A DNA stretch of 64,000 nt, from NCBI GenBank assembly GCA_963840535.1, contig CAWIZJ010000067.1, positions 93,134 to 157,133 on the forward strand, in the 5' to 3' direction. Made by a program: the position numbers and the translations under genes. The DNA comes from VAZQ01 sp963840535 (GTDB lineage: Bacteria > Pseudomonadota > Alphaproteobacteria > Rhizobiales > Xanthobacteraceae). A model generated the notes under the pieces. That model made no database searches, was not told the origin of the DNA, and saw nothing but the letters and a program-made list of their open reading frames with translations. How positions within the stretch are numbered: position 1 is the first letter of the stretch; the number at the start of each line of letters is the position of its first letter. Below are positions 17,541 to 27,039 of this stretch, piece by piece.

Positions 17541-18645
17541 TCAGCCTTCGAGACCCAGCCCTTTCGCGAGATCGTCGAGCTGCTGCAGCTTGGCCCTATC
17601 GCCGGCGAGCGCCCGCCTCGCATCGCGGACCGCGGCGAGCGCCTTGTCCCGCTCGCCGAGCACCATATAGGAGCGAACGAGCCGCAACCAGCCTTGAACA
17701 TCGGAACCGTCGCGATGGAGCCGCGCCGACAGCCGCTCGACCATGCCACGGATCATGGCGCCGCGTTGATCGGCATTGAGCTCCGCTGCTGCGGCGATCT
17801 GCTCTTCGGTCGGCCCCCCGGGCGTGCCGCCCTCGACGCGGGCGAGCGCCTGACGGACGAAGTCGACCCAGGGTGCATCGTGGGGGGCCTCCGCGATGAG
17901 CGCGCGCCAGATCGACGCAGCTTGCGCACGGTTGCCGTCCTGCTCGGCGGAAAGTCCAAGGAAATAGCGCGCCTGCACGTTGACGGCATCGAGCGAGACC
18001 GCCTTTTCGAATGCCGCCTTGGCTTCCGCCGTCACCACCCCGTTGGCCGCGAGCACCAGTGCCTCACCGAGCGCAACTTCGCGCGCCGAGGTCCGCTCAT
18101 TGAGACGAAGCGCGTGACGTCGCGCCTTCACCGCATCCTCGAATCGTCCGAGCCGCAAATAGACGGGTGCGATCACTTCCCATCCGCGACCATCATCGGG
18201 ATTGCGCTCGAGATGGGCCTCCACCTGCGCAACGAGGCGCTCGAACGGCTGGTTGGCTTGGGCCGCCGCAAGCCTGCGCCGCAAGCGGTTGATCCGGCAA
18301 CGTGGGCGAGCCGAGCGCGGCATAGAGCCCGGCGGCGCCGAGCGGCAGCAGCGCGAGGGCCACGACCGCCACCGCTCGCCGGCGCCACGTCGAGGCCGGC
18401 GCAACGCTCGGCGATGGCGCATCGGCTGCGGCAATGAGCCGACGAGACACTTCGACCCGCGCCGCCACGGCTTGTTGGGCCTCGATCAACCCGCTGGCGC
18501 GGTCTCGTTCGATCTCCTCGAGCTGATCGCGGTAGACGGCCACGTCGCTCCCGGAAGGCGAACTGCCCCGGTGGCGCGCAAGCGGCCAGAGTACGGCAAA
18601 GATGGCCGCTGCCGTCATCAGCGCAAATACGAACCACACGGTCAT
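17541..18645 (-). CDS. ccmI: Cytochrome c maturation TPR protein CcmI/CycH (frameshifted)
   Basis: First gene of the ccm operon. The start frame (18645, MTVWFVFALMTAAAIFAVLW) encodes two transmembrane helices around a cytoplasmic coiled segment (YRDQLEEIERDRASGL), reading well to PDQPLAA. The rest reads in another frame from LAAAQANQPFERLV to the end, a TPR-rich periplasmic domain. One extra base near 18275 explains the break. Corrected length is about 365 residues, normal for CcmI, which holds apocytochrome c for the heme lyase. The sequence either side is well conserved, so an assembly error is likely. Confidence 0.9.
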
Positions 18646-18932
18646 GCCGCGAAATTCATAAGCTCGAGCTCGGCCTTCCTGCGACCGTGACGACGGTCAC
18701 CAGCGTCACTATCGATGGCGGCGCGCTCCGGGTTACATCACGCCGACCGCGCGCCCGCAACGCTCAATGATCATGGCAGCCGCGACATCCGGAAGCGGAA
18801 GGGCGAACGAGCTTGCCGTGCGCATGACGGCAGGGTCGGAACCACGGGGTCGGCCAACGGCCGGACCCGTTTATTGCCGCCCGTGCCGGGCTCCCATCGT
18901 GGTCGATTCCCGGCGGGTGCCCCGTGGTGTGA

Positions 18933-19418
18933 TCAGCCCATTGCGGTCCAAGTGCCGTCTGGATTGCGACAGGCGCTGCCGCGGGCAACCTGCGGCCTGC
19001 CTTCCATATAGATGGTGTGAGTGTACTGCCGGCACTGCAGCCCATTGGACTGGTAGGCCGGGCCCGGAACTACCGATCCGTGGCGGCCGGAATCCGGATT
19101 GCGCCACGGCACGGCCGCACCCGAGCGCCCGCTTTCGAGAGCCTCCATCTGCGCCGCATAGGCACGCTGCTTATCTTCGTCGTCCAGGGCGGCACCGATG
19201 CGGTTCCCAATCAGTCCGCCGATCGCGGCGCCGGCCAGGCCGGCGGCGACCCGCTCTCCTGCTCCACCGCCGAATTGCGATCCGATCAGGCCGCCCGCCA
19301 CCGCGCCGACCAGTGTCCCGGTGTTCTCTCTCGGACCGGTTCCGGTTTCGGGATTGCTGCTGCAAGCAGCCAGCGCCATTGCAACGAGCGCGATCATGCC
19401 AATGCGACTGACGAACAT
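18933..19418 (-). CDS. Glycine-zipper outer-membrane lipoprotein (17-kDa antigen-like)
   Basis: A 161-residue protein from ATG 19418. The leader ends in a lipobox (ALAAC), so it should be lipidated. Residues about 35-75 are a glycine zipper (TLVGAVAGGLIGSQFGGG, then LAGAAIGGLIGNRIGAAL), as in Rickettsia 17-kDa antigen/SlyB-type proteins. The C-terminal part (YTHTIYMEGRP, CRNPDGTW) matches the usual SH3-like tail. Its role is probably structural in the envelope. It is a single gene on the minus strand. Confidence 0.85.
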   Translation of the reverse strand: MFVSRIGMIALVAMALAACSSNPETGTGPRENTGTLVGAVAGGLIGSQFGGGAGERVAAGLAGAAIGGLIGNRIGAALDDEDKQRAYAAQMEALESGRSGAAVPWRNPDSGRHGSVVPGPAYQSNGLQCRQYTHTIYMEGRPQVARGSACRNPDGTWTAMG

Positions 19419-19595
19419 CTCGTGCCCCCGTTTGAGTAGGCCGGCCTCATCCCCGATCAACAATGACCGATGCCCAACTTGCATACCTAGTCGCGCAAAA
19501 TGGGGCAAAAATAAATCTGGCTGCAAAATCAGCGGCCTGTCGCGCGAAGCGCGCACCGACGGGGCGGGACCGGTTCCGACCCGCCTCCACGGCGC

Positions 19596-20972
19596 TTACG
19601 CCCCCGGCAGCACCAATTCGGCGCGCAATCCCCCGATCGGAGCAGTACCGAGCGTGAGGCCGCCGCCGTAGAGGCTGGCAAGCTCCATCACGATGGAGAG
19701 CCCGAGTCCGGAGCCCGGTTTGGTTTCATCGAGGCGCCGGCCGCGGCGGGCAACTTGCTCGCGCTGCTGTGGCGAAAGCCCGGGACCATCGTCGTCGACC
19801 AGGACGCGAACGATGCGGCGGTCGTCAGCCGGGTCCGGCCGTTCGGAGAACACCTCGACCACGACGCGCGACTGCGCCCACTTGCAGGCGTTGTCCACGA
19901 GATTGCCGACCATCTCCTCGAGGTCCTGCTGCTCACCCCGGAAACGCGCGCCTTCCGGCGCGTCGATGTCGATGGCGACCCCGCGATGATGATGCAGCTT
20001 CTCCATCGTGCGTGCGAGTGCGGTCACCACGGGGCGCACGTCGGTGACGGTGCCGATCGCGGCGACGCGCGCGGCGAGCCGTGCCCGTTCGAGGTGGCGG
20101 GTCACCTGGTCGCGCATGATCTCGGTCTGCTCGCGCACCTTCGAGGCGAACGGGTCGCCGCCGTGGGTGGTCGCTTCGTTCAGCATGACCGAGATCGGTG
20201 TCTTGAGTGCATGGGCGAGATTGCCGACATGGGTGCGCGCGCGCGTGACGATCTCGCGATTGGCGTCGATGAGTGCATTGGTCTCGCGCGCCAAAGGCGC
20301 GATCTCGACCGGGAACGCTCCTTCCAGCCGTTCGGCCGCACCCGAGCGGATGGCGGCGAGACCCTCGGAGATGCGTTTGAGCGGCGCCAGCCCGAAGCGC
20401 ACCTGAAACGTGGTGGTCAGGAGCAACACGATCGCCAGCACGCCGAAGGTGATGAAAAGCGTGCCATCGAAGCTCTGGGTCTCTTCGTCGATCTCGGCCG
20501 CGTCGCCGGCTACGGCGACGAGGAAGCGCCCTTCCTCGCCGAGATCGATGGTGCGCTCGACGATCCGCAATCGCTGGCCCTCGGGCCCGTCGGCGTAACC
20601 CTGCCGGGCGCCGCCGGGTGCCGTCGAGATGCCGAGGTCGGCGAGATGGGGCAGCGTCGCATCCCACAGCGAGCGCGAGGAGCGCACATCCGGGGTCGGC
20701 GCATCGAGCCGTGTGACCTGCCAATACCAGCCGGAGAGCGGCAGGTCGAACAGCGGTTCCCCAACGGTCTGGGGGAACTTATCGGTGCTCTCCTCGGGCG
20801 CTGCCACGTCGGCCACCATCGAGCGCAGATAGACGCCCAGCCTCCGATCGAATGCGCGCTCCACCGCCGCACGATAGATCGACGACAGCACGATGCCGGT
20901 GACGACGAGAATGATCACGATCCAGGTCGTCGCCGAGAAGAAGAGCCGAAGTGCGAGCGAGTTAAGAGGCAT
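19596..20972 (-). CDS. Sensor histidine kinase (PhoQ/FeuQ-like)
   Basis: A 458-residue membrane kinase. Helices at about 12-34 and 170-190 enclose a periplasmic sensor of about 135 residues, followed by a HAMP-like linker. The phosphoacceptor is His254 in NLAHALKTP, and the catalytic domain has GNLVDNACKWA, DDGPGL and GSGLGLSI. It overlaps the upstream regulator by 11 bases. The HALKTP type of H box is seen in PhoQ/FeuQ-like kinases of alphaproteobacteria; the ligand is unknown. Confidence 0.93.
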   Translation of the reverse strand: MPLNSLALRLFFSATTWIVIILVVTGIVLSSIYRAAVERAFDRRLGVYLRSMVADVAAPEESTDKFPQTVGEPLFDLPLSGWYWQVTRLDAPTPDVRSSRSLWDATLPHLADLGISTAPGGARQGYADGPEGQRLRIVERTIDLGEEGRFLVAVAGDAAEIDEETQSFDGTLFITFGVLAIVLLLTTTFQVRFGLAPLKRISEGLAAIRSGAAERLEGAFPVEIAPLARETNALIDANREIVTRARTHVGNLAHALKTPISVMLNEATTHGGDPFASKVREQTEIMRDQVTRHLERARLAARVAAIGTVTDVRPVVTALARTMEKLHHHRGVAIDIDAPEGARFRGEQQDLEEMVGNLVDNACKWAQSRVVVEVFSERPDPADDRRIVRVLVDDDGPGLSPQQREQVARRGRRLDETKPGSGLGLSIVMELASLYGGGLTLGTAPIGGLRAELVLPGA

Positions 20973-21633
20973 TGCCCGGCGGGATCAGGAGATAGCCGAG
21001 ACCGCGCACCGTTTGGATGACGTCGACTCCGAGTTTTCTGCGAATGCGTCCGACGAAGACCTCGATCGTGTTGGAGTCGCGGTCGAAATCCTGGTCGTAG
21101 AGATGCTCGACCAGCTCGCCGCGCGATACCACACGCCCGGTATGATGCATCAGATAGGAGAGCAGCCGATATTCGTGCGAGGTGAGCTTCACCGGATTGC
21201 CCTCGACCGTGACACGGCCGGTGCGGGTATCGAGACGCACGGAACCGCAATTGAGCTCGCTCTTGGCGTGGCCGGCCGATCGGCGCAGGAGCGCGCGGAT
21301 ACGTGCCAATACCTCCTCGAGATGGAACGGCTTGGCCACGTAATCGTCGGCGCCGGCATCGAATCCCTGGACCTTATCACTCCACCGATCGCGCGCCGTG
21401 AGGATGAGTACCGGCATGGCGCGACCGGCACGACGCCAAGCTTCCAGGACCGAGATTCCGTCCATCTTGGGAAGACCGATGTCCAGGATAACCGCGTCGT
21501 AGGGTTCGCTTTCGCCGAGAAAATGGCCCTCCTCGCCGTCGTATGCCCGATCCACTACATATCCGGCGTCGGTAAGAGCGGTCGCCAACTGCCGATTGAG
21601 GTCGGGATCGTCCTCGATGACGAGGAGACGCAC
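20962..21633 (-). CDS. OmpR-family response regulator (PhoP/FeuP-like)
   Basis: A 223-residue regulator starting at GTG 21633, which follows GGGAGG by 7 bases. The receiver domain has the acidic pair Asp8/Asp9, phosphoacceptor Asp51 (ILDIGLPKMDG) and Lys in ADDYVAKPF. The winged-helix domain ends with NTIEVFVGRIRRKLG and TVRGLGYLL. It is paired with the kinase downstream and probably autoregulated, though I see no defined operator. The resemblance is to PhoP/FeuP, but the exact name cannot be settled from sequence alone. Confidence 0.93.
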   Translation of the reverse strand: MRLLVIEDDPDLNRQLATALTDAGYVVDRAYDGEEGHFLGESEPYDAVILDIGLPKMDGISVLEAWRRAGRAMPVLILTARDRWSDKVQGFDAGADDYVAKPFHLEEVLARIRALLRRSAGHAKSELNCGSVRLDTRTGRVTVEGNPVKLTSHEYRLLSYLMHHTGRVVSRGELVEHLYDQDFDRDSNTIEVFVGRIRRKLGVDVIQTVRGLGYLLIPPGNAS

Positions 21634-21872
21634 GGCAAGTCCTCCCTGGTTGCCCGCCGGCAATGGTTCCCTGGAATTGAGAGAACCCAGCCTACTTTGC
21701 CATCACTTGGGAACGGGGGGAAGATTGCGAAAGGGTGCGCGCAGGAAGCCCGCCCAGGGGCTGGGCTCTGACGGATCTCCACAGCCGGCACGCCGTCATC
21801 CCGCACCGCGGGGCATCCAGGTTCAAGACGCCCCCTCGGTCATGCCGGTCGTCGCGATGGAATTGGGTCGGC

Positions 21873-22238
21873 TCAGTCAACCTCGATGATCTCGTCGATC
21901 CTGTTGTCCTTCGGGTCGACGATGAGGATGCGCTCCGGCGTGTACACGAACCTGTGAGCCCTGACGTGCGGCACTTTACGCATCACCTCGTCCGGCATGA
22001 GCCGCAAAGCGGCATCACCAGAGACTGTGTCGCCGATGGAATGGACCGATGTCGCGGACGGCGCGATCCTCATGTCCTTGATGAGCTCCTTGATGACGTG
22101 CCTCTGCTCCAAGGTCAGGTTCAAGCGGGACCTTGTAAGCGTCTCCTCTGGTGCGGGTGCCGGTGCCTGCGCATGCGCAGCCGGTTCATGCAACCAGACG
22201 CTCGATGCCAGGATCGTCGCAGCAAGGGACCGCTTCAT
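21873..22238 (-). CDS. DUF1236 periplasmic protein
   Basis: A 121-residue protein from ATG 22238, with a signal peptide ending about AAHAQA. The mature part has a helical stretch (LTLEQRHVIKELIKDM) and a C-terminal domain with FVYTPERILIVDPKDNRIDEIIE, which I recognise as the DUF1236 pattern common in Bradyrhizobium relatives. Function is unknown. It lies alone, with 239 bases to the regulator and a divergent promoter region to minC. Confidence 0.75.
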   Translation of the reverse strand: MKRSLAATILASSVWLHEPAAHAQAPAPAPEETLTRSRLNLTLEQRHVIKELIKDMRIAPSATSVHSIGDTVSGDAALRLMPDEVMRKVPHVRAHRFVYTPERILIVDPKDNRIDEIIEVD

Positions 22239-22461
22239 GCCACATACGCCTCCGTTCTGCAGTGGAACCATAAGGGAGAACGCGGCGCCGAGACCGAAGT
22301 TCCGGGTCGATCTTTACGACCACCCCACGTTCAACGCTTGCTGCCAACCCCACATGTCAGGATATCGACGACGTTCCAAGCTTGCGCCATGCCATGGCAC
22401 TTGGAGCGGAATACCGCGGCGGAAATTCGCTGCACGCCCCCGGTACGATAAATGCTTGCTG

Positions 22462-22476
22462 TTAACCGTCCATTAA
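22462..22476 (+). promoter_or_regulatory. Perfect CtrA-type box upstream of minC
   Basis: TTAACCGTCCATTAA matches the alphaproteobacterial CtrA consensus TTAA-N7-TTAA exactly and is followed by CC, extending the repeat (TTAACC twice). It lies 40-58 bases upstream of the candidate minC starts and also faces the DUF1236 gene. Its position suits cell-cycle control of minCDE, which is reported as a CtrA target in Sinorhizobium meliloti. Confidence 0.7.
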
Positions 22477-22515
22477 CCACGGCGCGCGCTAATCGATTAA
22501 TCCCGTGGGCAAGAA

Positions 22516-23259
22516 TTGAAGGTCCGTCCGCCAGTGACCAGCGCAATCGCCATTCGACCGCAGCCGTCGATCCGCTTTCGTGGCCGTTCGTTCATTGCGT
22601 TCGTGCTAGCGCCCGTGCCGCCGCTCCCGGGCTGGCTGGCCGAACTGGACAAGTGGAGCCGCAGCTCACCCGACTTCTTCATCGGGAGACCGATCGTCCT
22701 CGATCTCGCCGCGGTCGCGATCGACCAATCCGGAATTGCCGAATTGATCACCGAGCTGGGCGAGCGCGGAATCCGGATCATGGGCCTCGAGGGCATCGGC
22801 GCGGATCAACTCGGGCCTACGTTGCCGCCTCTACTCAAGGGTGGACGCCCAGCCGGAGAGACGGTCGATACCCGCACCGCCGACCCGCCGAGCGGGGATT
22901 CGTCAGCGGAAGCAACAGCACGTCGAGAGCCGGCCTCGCTGTTGATCGAGTCTCCGATCCGCTCCGGCCAATCCGTGAGCTTCCCACACGGTGACGTCAC
23001 CGTGCTCGGTTCGGTGGCATCCGGCGCGGAAGTCGTCGCCGGCGGATCGATCCACATCTACGGAACGCTCCGTGGCCGCGCCCTGGCTGGGTCGATGGGC
23101 AACGCGGGGGCACGGATTTTCTGCAACAGGAACGAAGCCGAGTTGATCTCGATCGACGGCTATTACCGGACCGCCGAGGAAATGGACGCACGCCTCCGCA
23201 ACCGGGCGACCCAATGTTGGCTAGAAGACCGCGTCCTGACGCTAGCAGCCTTGGATTGA
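22516..23259 (+). CDS. minC: Septum site-determining protein MinC
   Basis: A protein of 241-247 residues; the start is TTG 22516 or GTG 22534 (the latter has GAAGG upstream, spaced a little far). The N-terminal domain (FRGRSFIAFVLAP) and C-terminal beta-helix (DVTVLGSVASGAEVVAGGSIHIYGTLRGRA) are typical. MinC blocks FtsZ polymerisation away from mid-cell when carried by MinD. First gene of a tight minCDE operon, 19 bases before minD. Confidence 0.95.
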   Translation: MKVRPPVTSAIAIRPQPSIRFRGRSFIAFVLAPVPPLPGWLAELDKWSRSSPDFFIGRPIVLDLAAVAIDQSGIAELITELGERGIRIMGLEGIGADQLGPTLPPLLKGGRPAGETVDTRTADPPSGDSSAEATARREPASLLIESPIRSGQSVSFPHGDVTVLGSVASGAEVVAGGSIHIYGTLRGRALAGSMGNAGARIFCNRNEAELISIDGYYRTAEEMDARLRNRATQCWLEDRVLTLAALD

Positions 23260-23278
23260 AAGGCGGGAGACAATAGAA

Positions 23279-24094
23279 ATGGCCAAGGTCCTGGTGGTCA
23301 CATCCGGCAAGGGCGGCGTGGGCAAGACGACGTCGACCGCCGCACTGGGCGCCGCGCTGGCGCAAATCGGGCAAAAAGTGGCGGTCGTCGACTTCGATGT
23401 GGGCTTGCGCAACCTCGATCTGGTGATGGGGGCGGAACGCCGCGTCGTCTTCGACTTGATCAATGTGGTGCAGGGGGTTGCCAAGCTGTCGCAGGCGCTC
23501 ATCCGCGACAAGCGCCTGGAGAACCTGTGGCTGCTCCCGGCTTCGCAAACCCGCGACAAGGACGCGCTCACCGAGCAAGGTGTCGGCACCGTCATCAAGG
23601 ACCTGCGGGCCAAGTTCGATTGGGTGATCTGCGACAGTCCGGCTGGAATCGAGCGCGGCGCAACGCTCGCCATGCGGTTCGCCGACACCGCGGTGATCGT
23701 GACCAATCCGGAGGTGTCCTCCGTACGCGATTCCGATCGCATCATCGGGCTCCTCGATTCCAAGACCGAGAAGGCGGAGCAAGGCCAAAGCATCGAGAAG
23801 CACATTCTCATCACGCGCTACGATGCCCAGCGTGCCGCGCGCGGCGAGATGCTCGGCATCGCGGACGTCCTCGAGATCCTCTCGACACCGCTGCTGGGCA
23901 TCATTCCGGAGAGCGAGGAGGTTCTACGCGCGTCGAACGTCGGGACACCCGTCACCATCAACAATGCCGCCTCCTCTCCGGCCCGCGCCTATCACGACGC
24001 CGCGCGCAGGCTCAAGGGAGAGACCGTGACAATGACGATCCCGAGCGAGCGCAAGCGCCTGCTCGACAAGCTGTTCGGACGGAGAGCGGCATGA
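23279..24094 (+). CDS. minD: Septum site-determining ATPase MinD
   Basis: A 271-residue P-loop ATPase with the deviant Walker A motif KGGVGKTT at 11-18, the switch regions (DFDVGLRNLD; CDSPAGIERG), and a C-terminal amphipathic helix (ERKRLLDKLFGRRAA) that binds membrane in the ATP form. It recruits MinC and is displaced by MinE. The start follows GGGAG. Its stop overlaps the minE start (ATGA). Confidence 0.97.
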   Translation: MAKVLVVTSGKGGVGKTTSTAALGAALAQIGQKVAVVDFDVGLRNLDLVMGAERRVVFDLINVVQGVAKLSQALIRDKRLENLWLLPASQTRDKDALTEQGVGTVIKDLRAKFDWVICDSPAGIERGATLAMRFADTAVIVTNPEVSSVRDSDRIIGLLDSKTEKAEQGQSIEKHILITRYDAQRAARGEMLGIADVLEILSTPLLGIIPESEEVLRASNVGTPVTINNAASSPARAYHDAARRLKGETVTMTIPSERKRLLDKLFGRRAA

Positions 24095-24363
24095 GGATCC
24101 TCGACCTGTTTCGGCGCGGGGGAAGCGCCCCGGTCGCGCGCGAGCGCCTGCAAATTCTGCTGTCGCACGAGCGGGCGACGCGCGGCCAGCCGGATCTGCT
24201 CGGAATTCTGCACGAAGAGATCCTCGCCGTAATTGGCAAGCACGTCACAGTGGAGCGCGACAACGTCCAGGTGCGAATGGATCGGGGCAAGATCGTATCG
24301 ACGCTCGCAATCGACGTCGAAGTTCCGAACTCCACCGGGATGCTTTTGGCCGCCAGATCGTAG
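24091..24363 (+). CDS. minE: Cell division topological specificity factor MinE
   Basis: A 90-residue protein whose ATG overlaps the minD stop. The N-terminal membrane-targeting and MinD-contact region (MRILDLFRRG; ERLQILLSHERATRG) and the C-terminal dimerisation domain (HVTVERDNVQVRMDRG; LAIDVEVPN) are recognisable. It stimulates MinD ATPase to drive pole-to-pole oscillation. Last gene of the operon. Confidence 0.96.
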   Translation: MRILDLFRRGGSAPVARERLQILLSHERATRGQPDLLGILHEEILAVIGKHVTVERDNVQVRMDRGKIVSTLAIDVEVPNSTGMLLAARS

Positions 24364-24539
24364 CCGGCATCTGCACGCGTCGACCGACCCGATCGCACGG
24401 CCCCGCCGAGTCACAGTTCAGCCACAGCCGGCGAAAATTCCTGCTTGCGCCTGCCGAATTTTTTGGCGCGCCTCGGATCAGAGGTGTGCTACGATGGCTA
24501 CTCTGCATCACTGGGCGCGAGGAAATGGAGTGAGGTGTG

Positions 24540-24893
24540 ATGAGCGTGCACGCCCCCGAAAAGCCAACCACGATCGTCCCGTTTGCCCCCACTCCGAAAG
24601 GGCAGCCGGAAGCCAATGTCGTGGCCGATGACTCCGGCCGCAGCATCATCGCATTGCTTCAAAAGGCCTCGGACATGGCAAAGGAGGATTGCGCGCGCGC
24701 CATGGATTTGGCTCATAAGCTTTCGTTTCAACTGCGCGCTGCCGAGGAACGGGTGAGAGAGTTGGAGGCCGAGGCCGGACATTTTCGGGATCGCGCCGCG
24801 CGCGCCGAAGCATGGCTCCTGCGTATTCATACCGAGGTCGAGCAGACGTTCTTTCAGAAGAAAGAGCGGGAGTCGCGACAGACCGGGCGATAG
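24540..24893 (+). CDS. Conserved coiled-coil protein of unknown function
   Basis: A 117-residue protein, GAGG upstream of ATG 24540. After a flexible N-terminus it has SGRSIIALLQKASDMAKEDC and then a long charged helix predicted to form a coiled coil (residues about 50-105, with RAAEERVRELEAEAG). There is no signal peptide, membrane segment or catalytic motif. I recall similar short proteins in Bradyrhizobium relatives, without function. It is a single gene between minE and the proteases. Confidence 0.7.
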   Translation: MSVHAPEKPTTIVPFAPTPKGQPEANVVADDSGRSIIALLQKASDMAKEDCARAMDLAHKLSFQLRAAEERVRELEAEAGHFRDRAARAEAWLLRIHTEVEQTFFQKKERESRQTGR

Positions 24894-25131
24894 TGAGGTA
24901 ACGGCGATTCCATGGCCGTCCGCGTCTTCGCGGCCGGCGATCGATCGTCGAGCGCGCGTGGCCGTATGGCCGCGTGCAATTCGTCGTTGCCTCGAACGGT
25001 GAGCAGTCGGTCGGCGGCTCATTGATCCCGGGCGAAGCCCTTATAATTAGATGACCCAGCCGGCAAGTTGCACCGCCGACGTGCGGGGCAACCCTGTTGA
25101 CATGCCATGGCCGACCGGGAACATCCCCGAG

Positions 25132-25875
25132 ATGCATCGCGCAATCGGCATAGCCGCTGCGATTCTTTTCCTCGCAACCGTTCCGGCCCCCGCATTGGTC
25201 GGAGGCGCCCCGCTGGCTGATCGGACCATCGCCCGCCACGTGGCGCTCATTTTGGGTGGGCGTAACCTGTGCAGTGGGGTGGCGATCTCGCCCGACCTGG
25301 TGCTCACGGCCGCGCATTGCGTCCTCGGCAACGGAAAATATCAGCTGATGTCGTTCGAAGGACGCCGTTCGGCGACGAGCAACGCCGCCACCGTGGTCCC
25401 GCATCCGCAGTTCTCGCCGCGCGCCGATGCCCCGGATCTCGCGCTCGTCAAGCTTGCAATGCCGCCGGCGCCGAGGCTTACCCCGGTCGCATTCAGTGAC
25501 CGACGCGCGCCGCCTACGGTGGGCGACCGGTTCATCGTTGCGGGTTTCGGGGTCGGCGTGCAGGGCGATGGCAGAACAGCGGGGAAGCTGCGTGCCGCAA
25601 CGCTGGTGGTGACCGACCGTCCGAATTCGCAGCAACTGAGTCTGGTCGATCCCAGTACGCTCGGCGCGACCGGCGGCCTCGGGGTCTGCAGCGGCGATTC
25701 TGGGGGACCGGTGCTCGACGAGCGCGATCGCACCTTGTTCGGCGTCGTGAGTTGGTCGGGCCGGACAGACGGTGAACCGGTCTGCGGTTTCGTCTCCGGC
25801 ATCATTCCGCTCGCCCGCTATCGCCACTGGCTATTGGACACCGCCGCGAAATTGGGATCGTTGTTGGAGCCATGA
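25132..25875 (+). CDS. Secreted trypsin-like serine protease 1
   Basis: ATG 25132 gives 247 residues with a clean signal peptide (1-20) and the mature start near LVGGAP; longer frames from 25051 or 25102 are possible but add polar residues before the leader. The S1 catalytic triad is complete: His62 (LTAAHC), Asp in DAPDLALVKL, and Ser in GDSGGP. Paired cysteines near the His loop and the Ser loop suggest disulphides. It overlaps the next protease by 4 bases (ATGA), so the two are co-translated and probably arose by duplication. Substrates are unknown. Confidence 0.88.
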   Translation: MHRAIGIAAAILFLATVPAPALVGGAPLADRTIARHVALILGGRNLCSGVAISPDLVLTAAHCVLGNGKYQLMSFEGRRSATSNAATVVPHPQFSPRADAPDLALVKLAMPPAPRLTPVAFSDRRAPPTVGDRFIVAGFGVGVQGDGRTAGKLRAATLVVTDRPNSQQLSLVDPSTLGATGGLGVCSGDSGGPVLDERDRTLFGVVSWSGRTDGEPVCGFVSGIIPLARYRHWLLDTAAKLGSLLEP

Positions 25876-26630
25876 TCCGGCTCGGCGTCGCCTTGGCGTG
25901 CACGCTCGCAGCTACGCTCCCGGCCTCGTCCATGGTCGGCGGTGCGGCGCCCGCGCGCGACCATGCCGGGCGGAGCGTGGTCATGCTCACCGGTTCGCAG
26001 GGTACGTTCTGCTCGGGTGTCACACTTGCGCCGACCCTGGTGCTGACCGCCGCCCATTGCGTGCTGCCGGGTGCCGACTACAAGTTGGTGGAGTTCACGA
26101 CCGAGGGCCAACCGGCGCTCAAGGACATCGCGCAGATTGCGGGGCATCCCGACTTCGACGTTACCGCCGCGCGGCGCCATAGGGTCACCGCCGACGTGGC
26201 GCTGCTCAAGCTCGCCGTCCCGGTGAAGACGGCAGCGGCGCCGCTGGCGCGCTCGGGCGAAGCCGTGGCGATCGGCGACCGGTTCGTGGTCGCGGGCTAT
26301 GGCGTCGCCGTGCGCGGAGACGGCAAGACCGGCGGCACCATTCGGGCCGCCACGCTAGCCGTTACCGGCAAGCCCGGCACCCTGCAAATCCGCCTCGCCG
26401 ATCCCGCCACCAAGGGCGAGCGCGCAGGGCTCGGTGCCTGCAGCGGAGATTCCGGGGCACCGGTATTCCGCGATACCGGTGGCGTGCTGGTGGTGGTCGG
26501 GGTGGTGAGCTGGTCGACCGGCCCGGCCTCGAGCGAGGGCTGTGGCGGGCTCACCGGAGTGACGCCGCTGGGCCGCTATCGCGGATGGATCGTGCAGCAG
26601 GCCGGCAAGCTGGGCAGTCCGCTGCAATAG
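25872..26630 (+). CDS. Secreted trypsin-like serine protease 2 (GDSGAP variant)
   Basis: A 252-residue paralogue of the preceding protease, co-translated with it. The signal peptide is residues 1-20. His62 (LTAAHC), Asp in ADVALLKL and the catalytic Ser are present, but the Ser loop reads GDSGAP rather than GDSGGP. The Gly-to-Ala change next to the oxyanion hole may lower or alter activity. A 9-bp inverted repeat (GCCCCGGCC at 26630-26638, GGCCGGGGC at 26666-26674) straddles the stop and may end transcription. Confidence 0.86.
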   Translation: MIRLGVALACTLAATLPASSMVGGAAPARDHAGRSVVMLTGSQGTFCSGVTLAPTLVLTAAHCVLPGADYKLVEFTTEGQPALKDIAQIAGHPDFDVTAARRHRVTADVALLKLAVPVKTAAAPLARSGEAVAIGDRFVVAGYGVAVRGDGKTGGTIRAATLAVTGKPGTLQIRLADPATKGERAGLGACSGDSGAPVFRDTGGVLVVVGVVSWSTGPASSEGCGGLTGVTPLGRYRGWIVQQAGKLGSPLQ

Positions 26631-26823
26631 CCCCGGCCCGCATTCGAGGATCGGCGGATAACGGCGGCCGGGGCCGGAAAGCCGCCGGGCGGACACGGCT
26701 GCGGCGGCACGGGCGCCCCCATTACACGGGAATGCGAGTACGAAGAATGTTTGTCGCAAAGTGTGAGCTACTTCACACTCGCGGTGCCGCATCGGGCGCG
26801 TGGTCCAGGGCATGGAGGCGATC

Positions 26824-27039
26824 ATGCCAAGGAGCACTACGCGATTGACCATCGGAGCGGTGATTACTCTTGGAGTGGCGATTGTTGGGCTCAGTGCCAC
26901 CGGCACCCCGCTCAACGTGCTGCAACCGGACAAACCCTCCCTCTCGGAAAAGGACGCGCAGTTCAGTGATCGTCAGCAGCTCAGGAGATACTTTCTTCAG
27001 GAAAGGCGCGATTGGCGCGAGCGATTACCTACGCTCTGA
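26824..27039 (+). CDS. Small membrane-anchored protein, unknown
   Basis: From ATG 26824, 71 residues with one hydrophobic segment (LTIGAVITLGVAIVGLSATG) and a charged C-terminal tail (QQLRRYFLQERRDWRERLP). It could be a membrane-anchored small protein or have an uncleaved leader. A start at 26800 adds 8 residues. No family recognised. Confidence 0.45.
   Translation: MPRSTTRLTIGAVITLGVAIVGLSATGTPLNVLQPDKPSLSEKDAQFSDRQQLRRYFLQERRDWRERLPTL

Noticed and set aside
24400..24470. Rho-independent terminator after minE
   Set aside because: GAAAATTC and GAATTTTTT can pair, but the stem is weak and its position relative to the T-run is wrong for a confident call.
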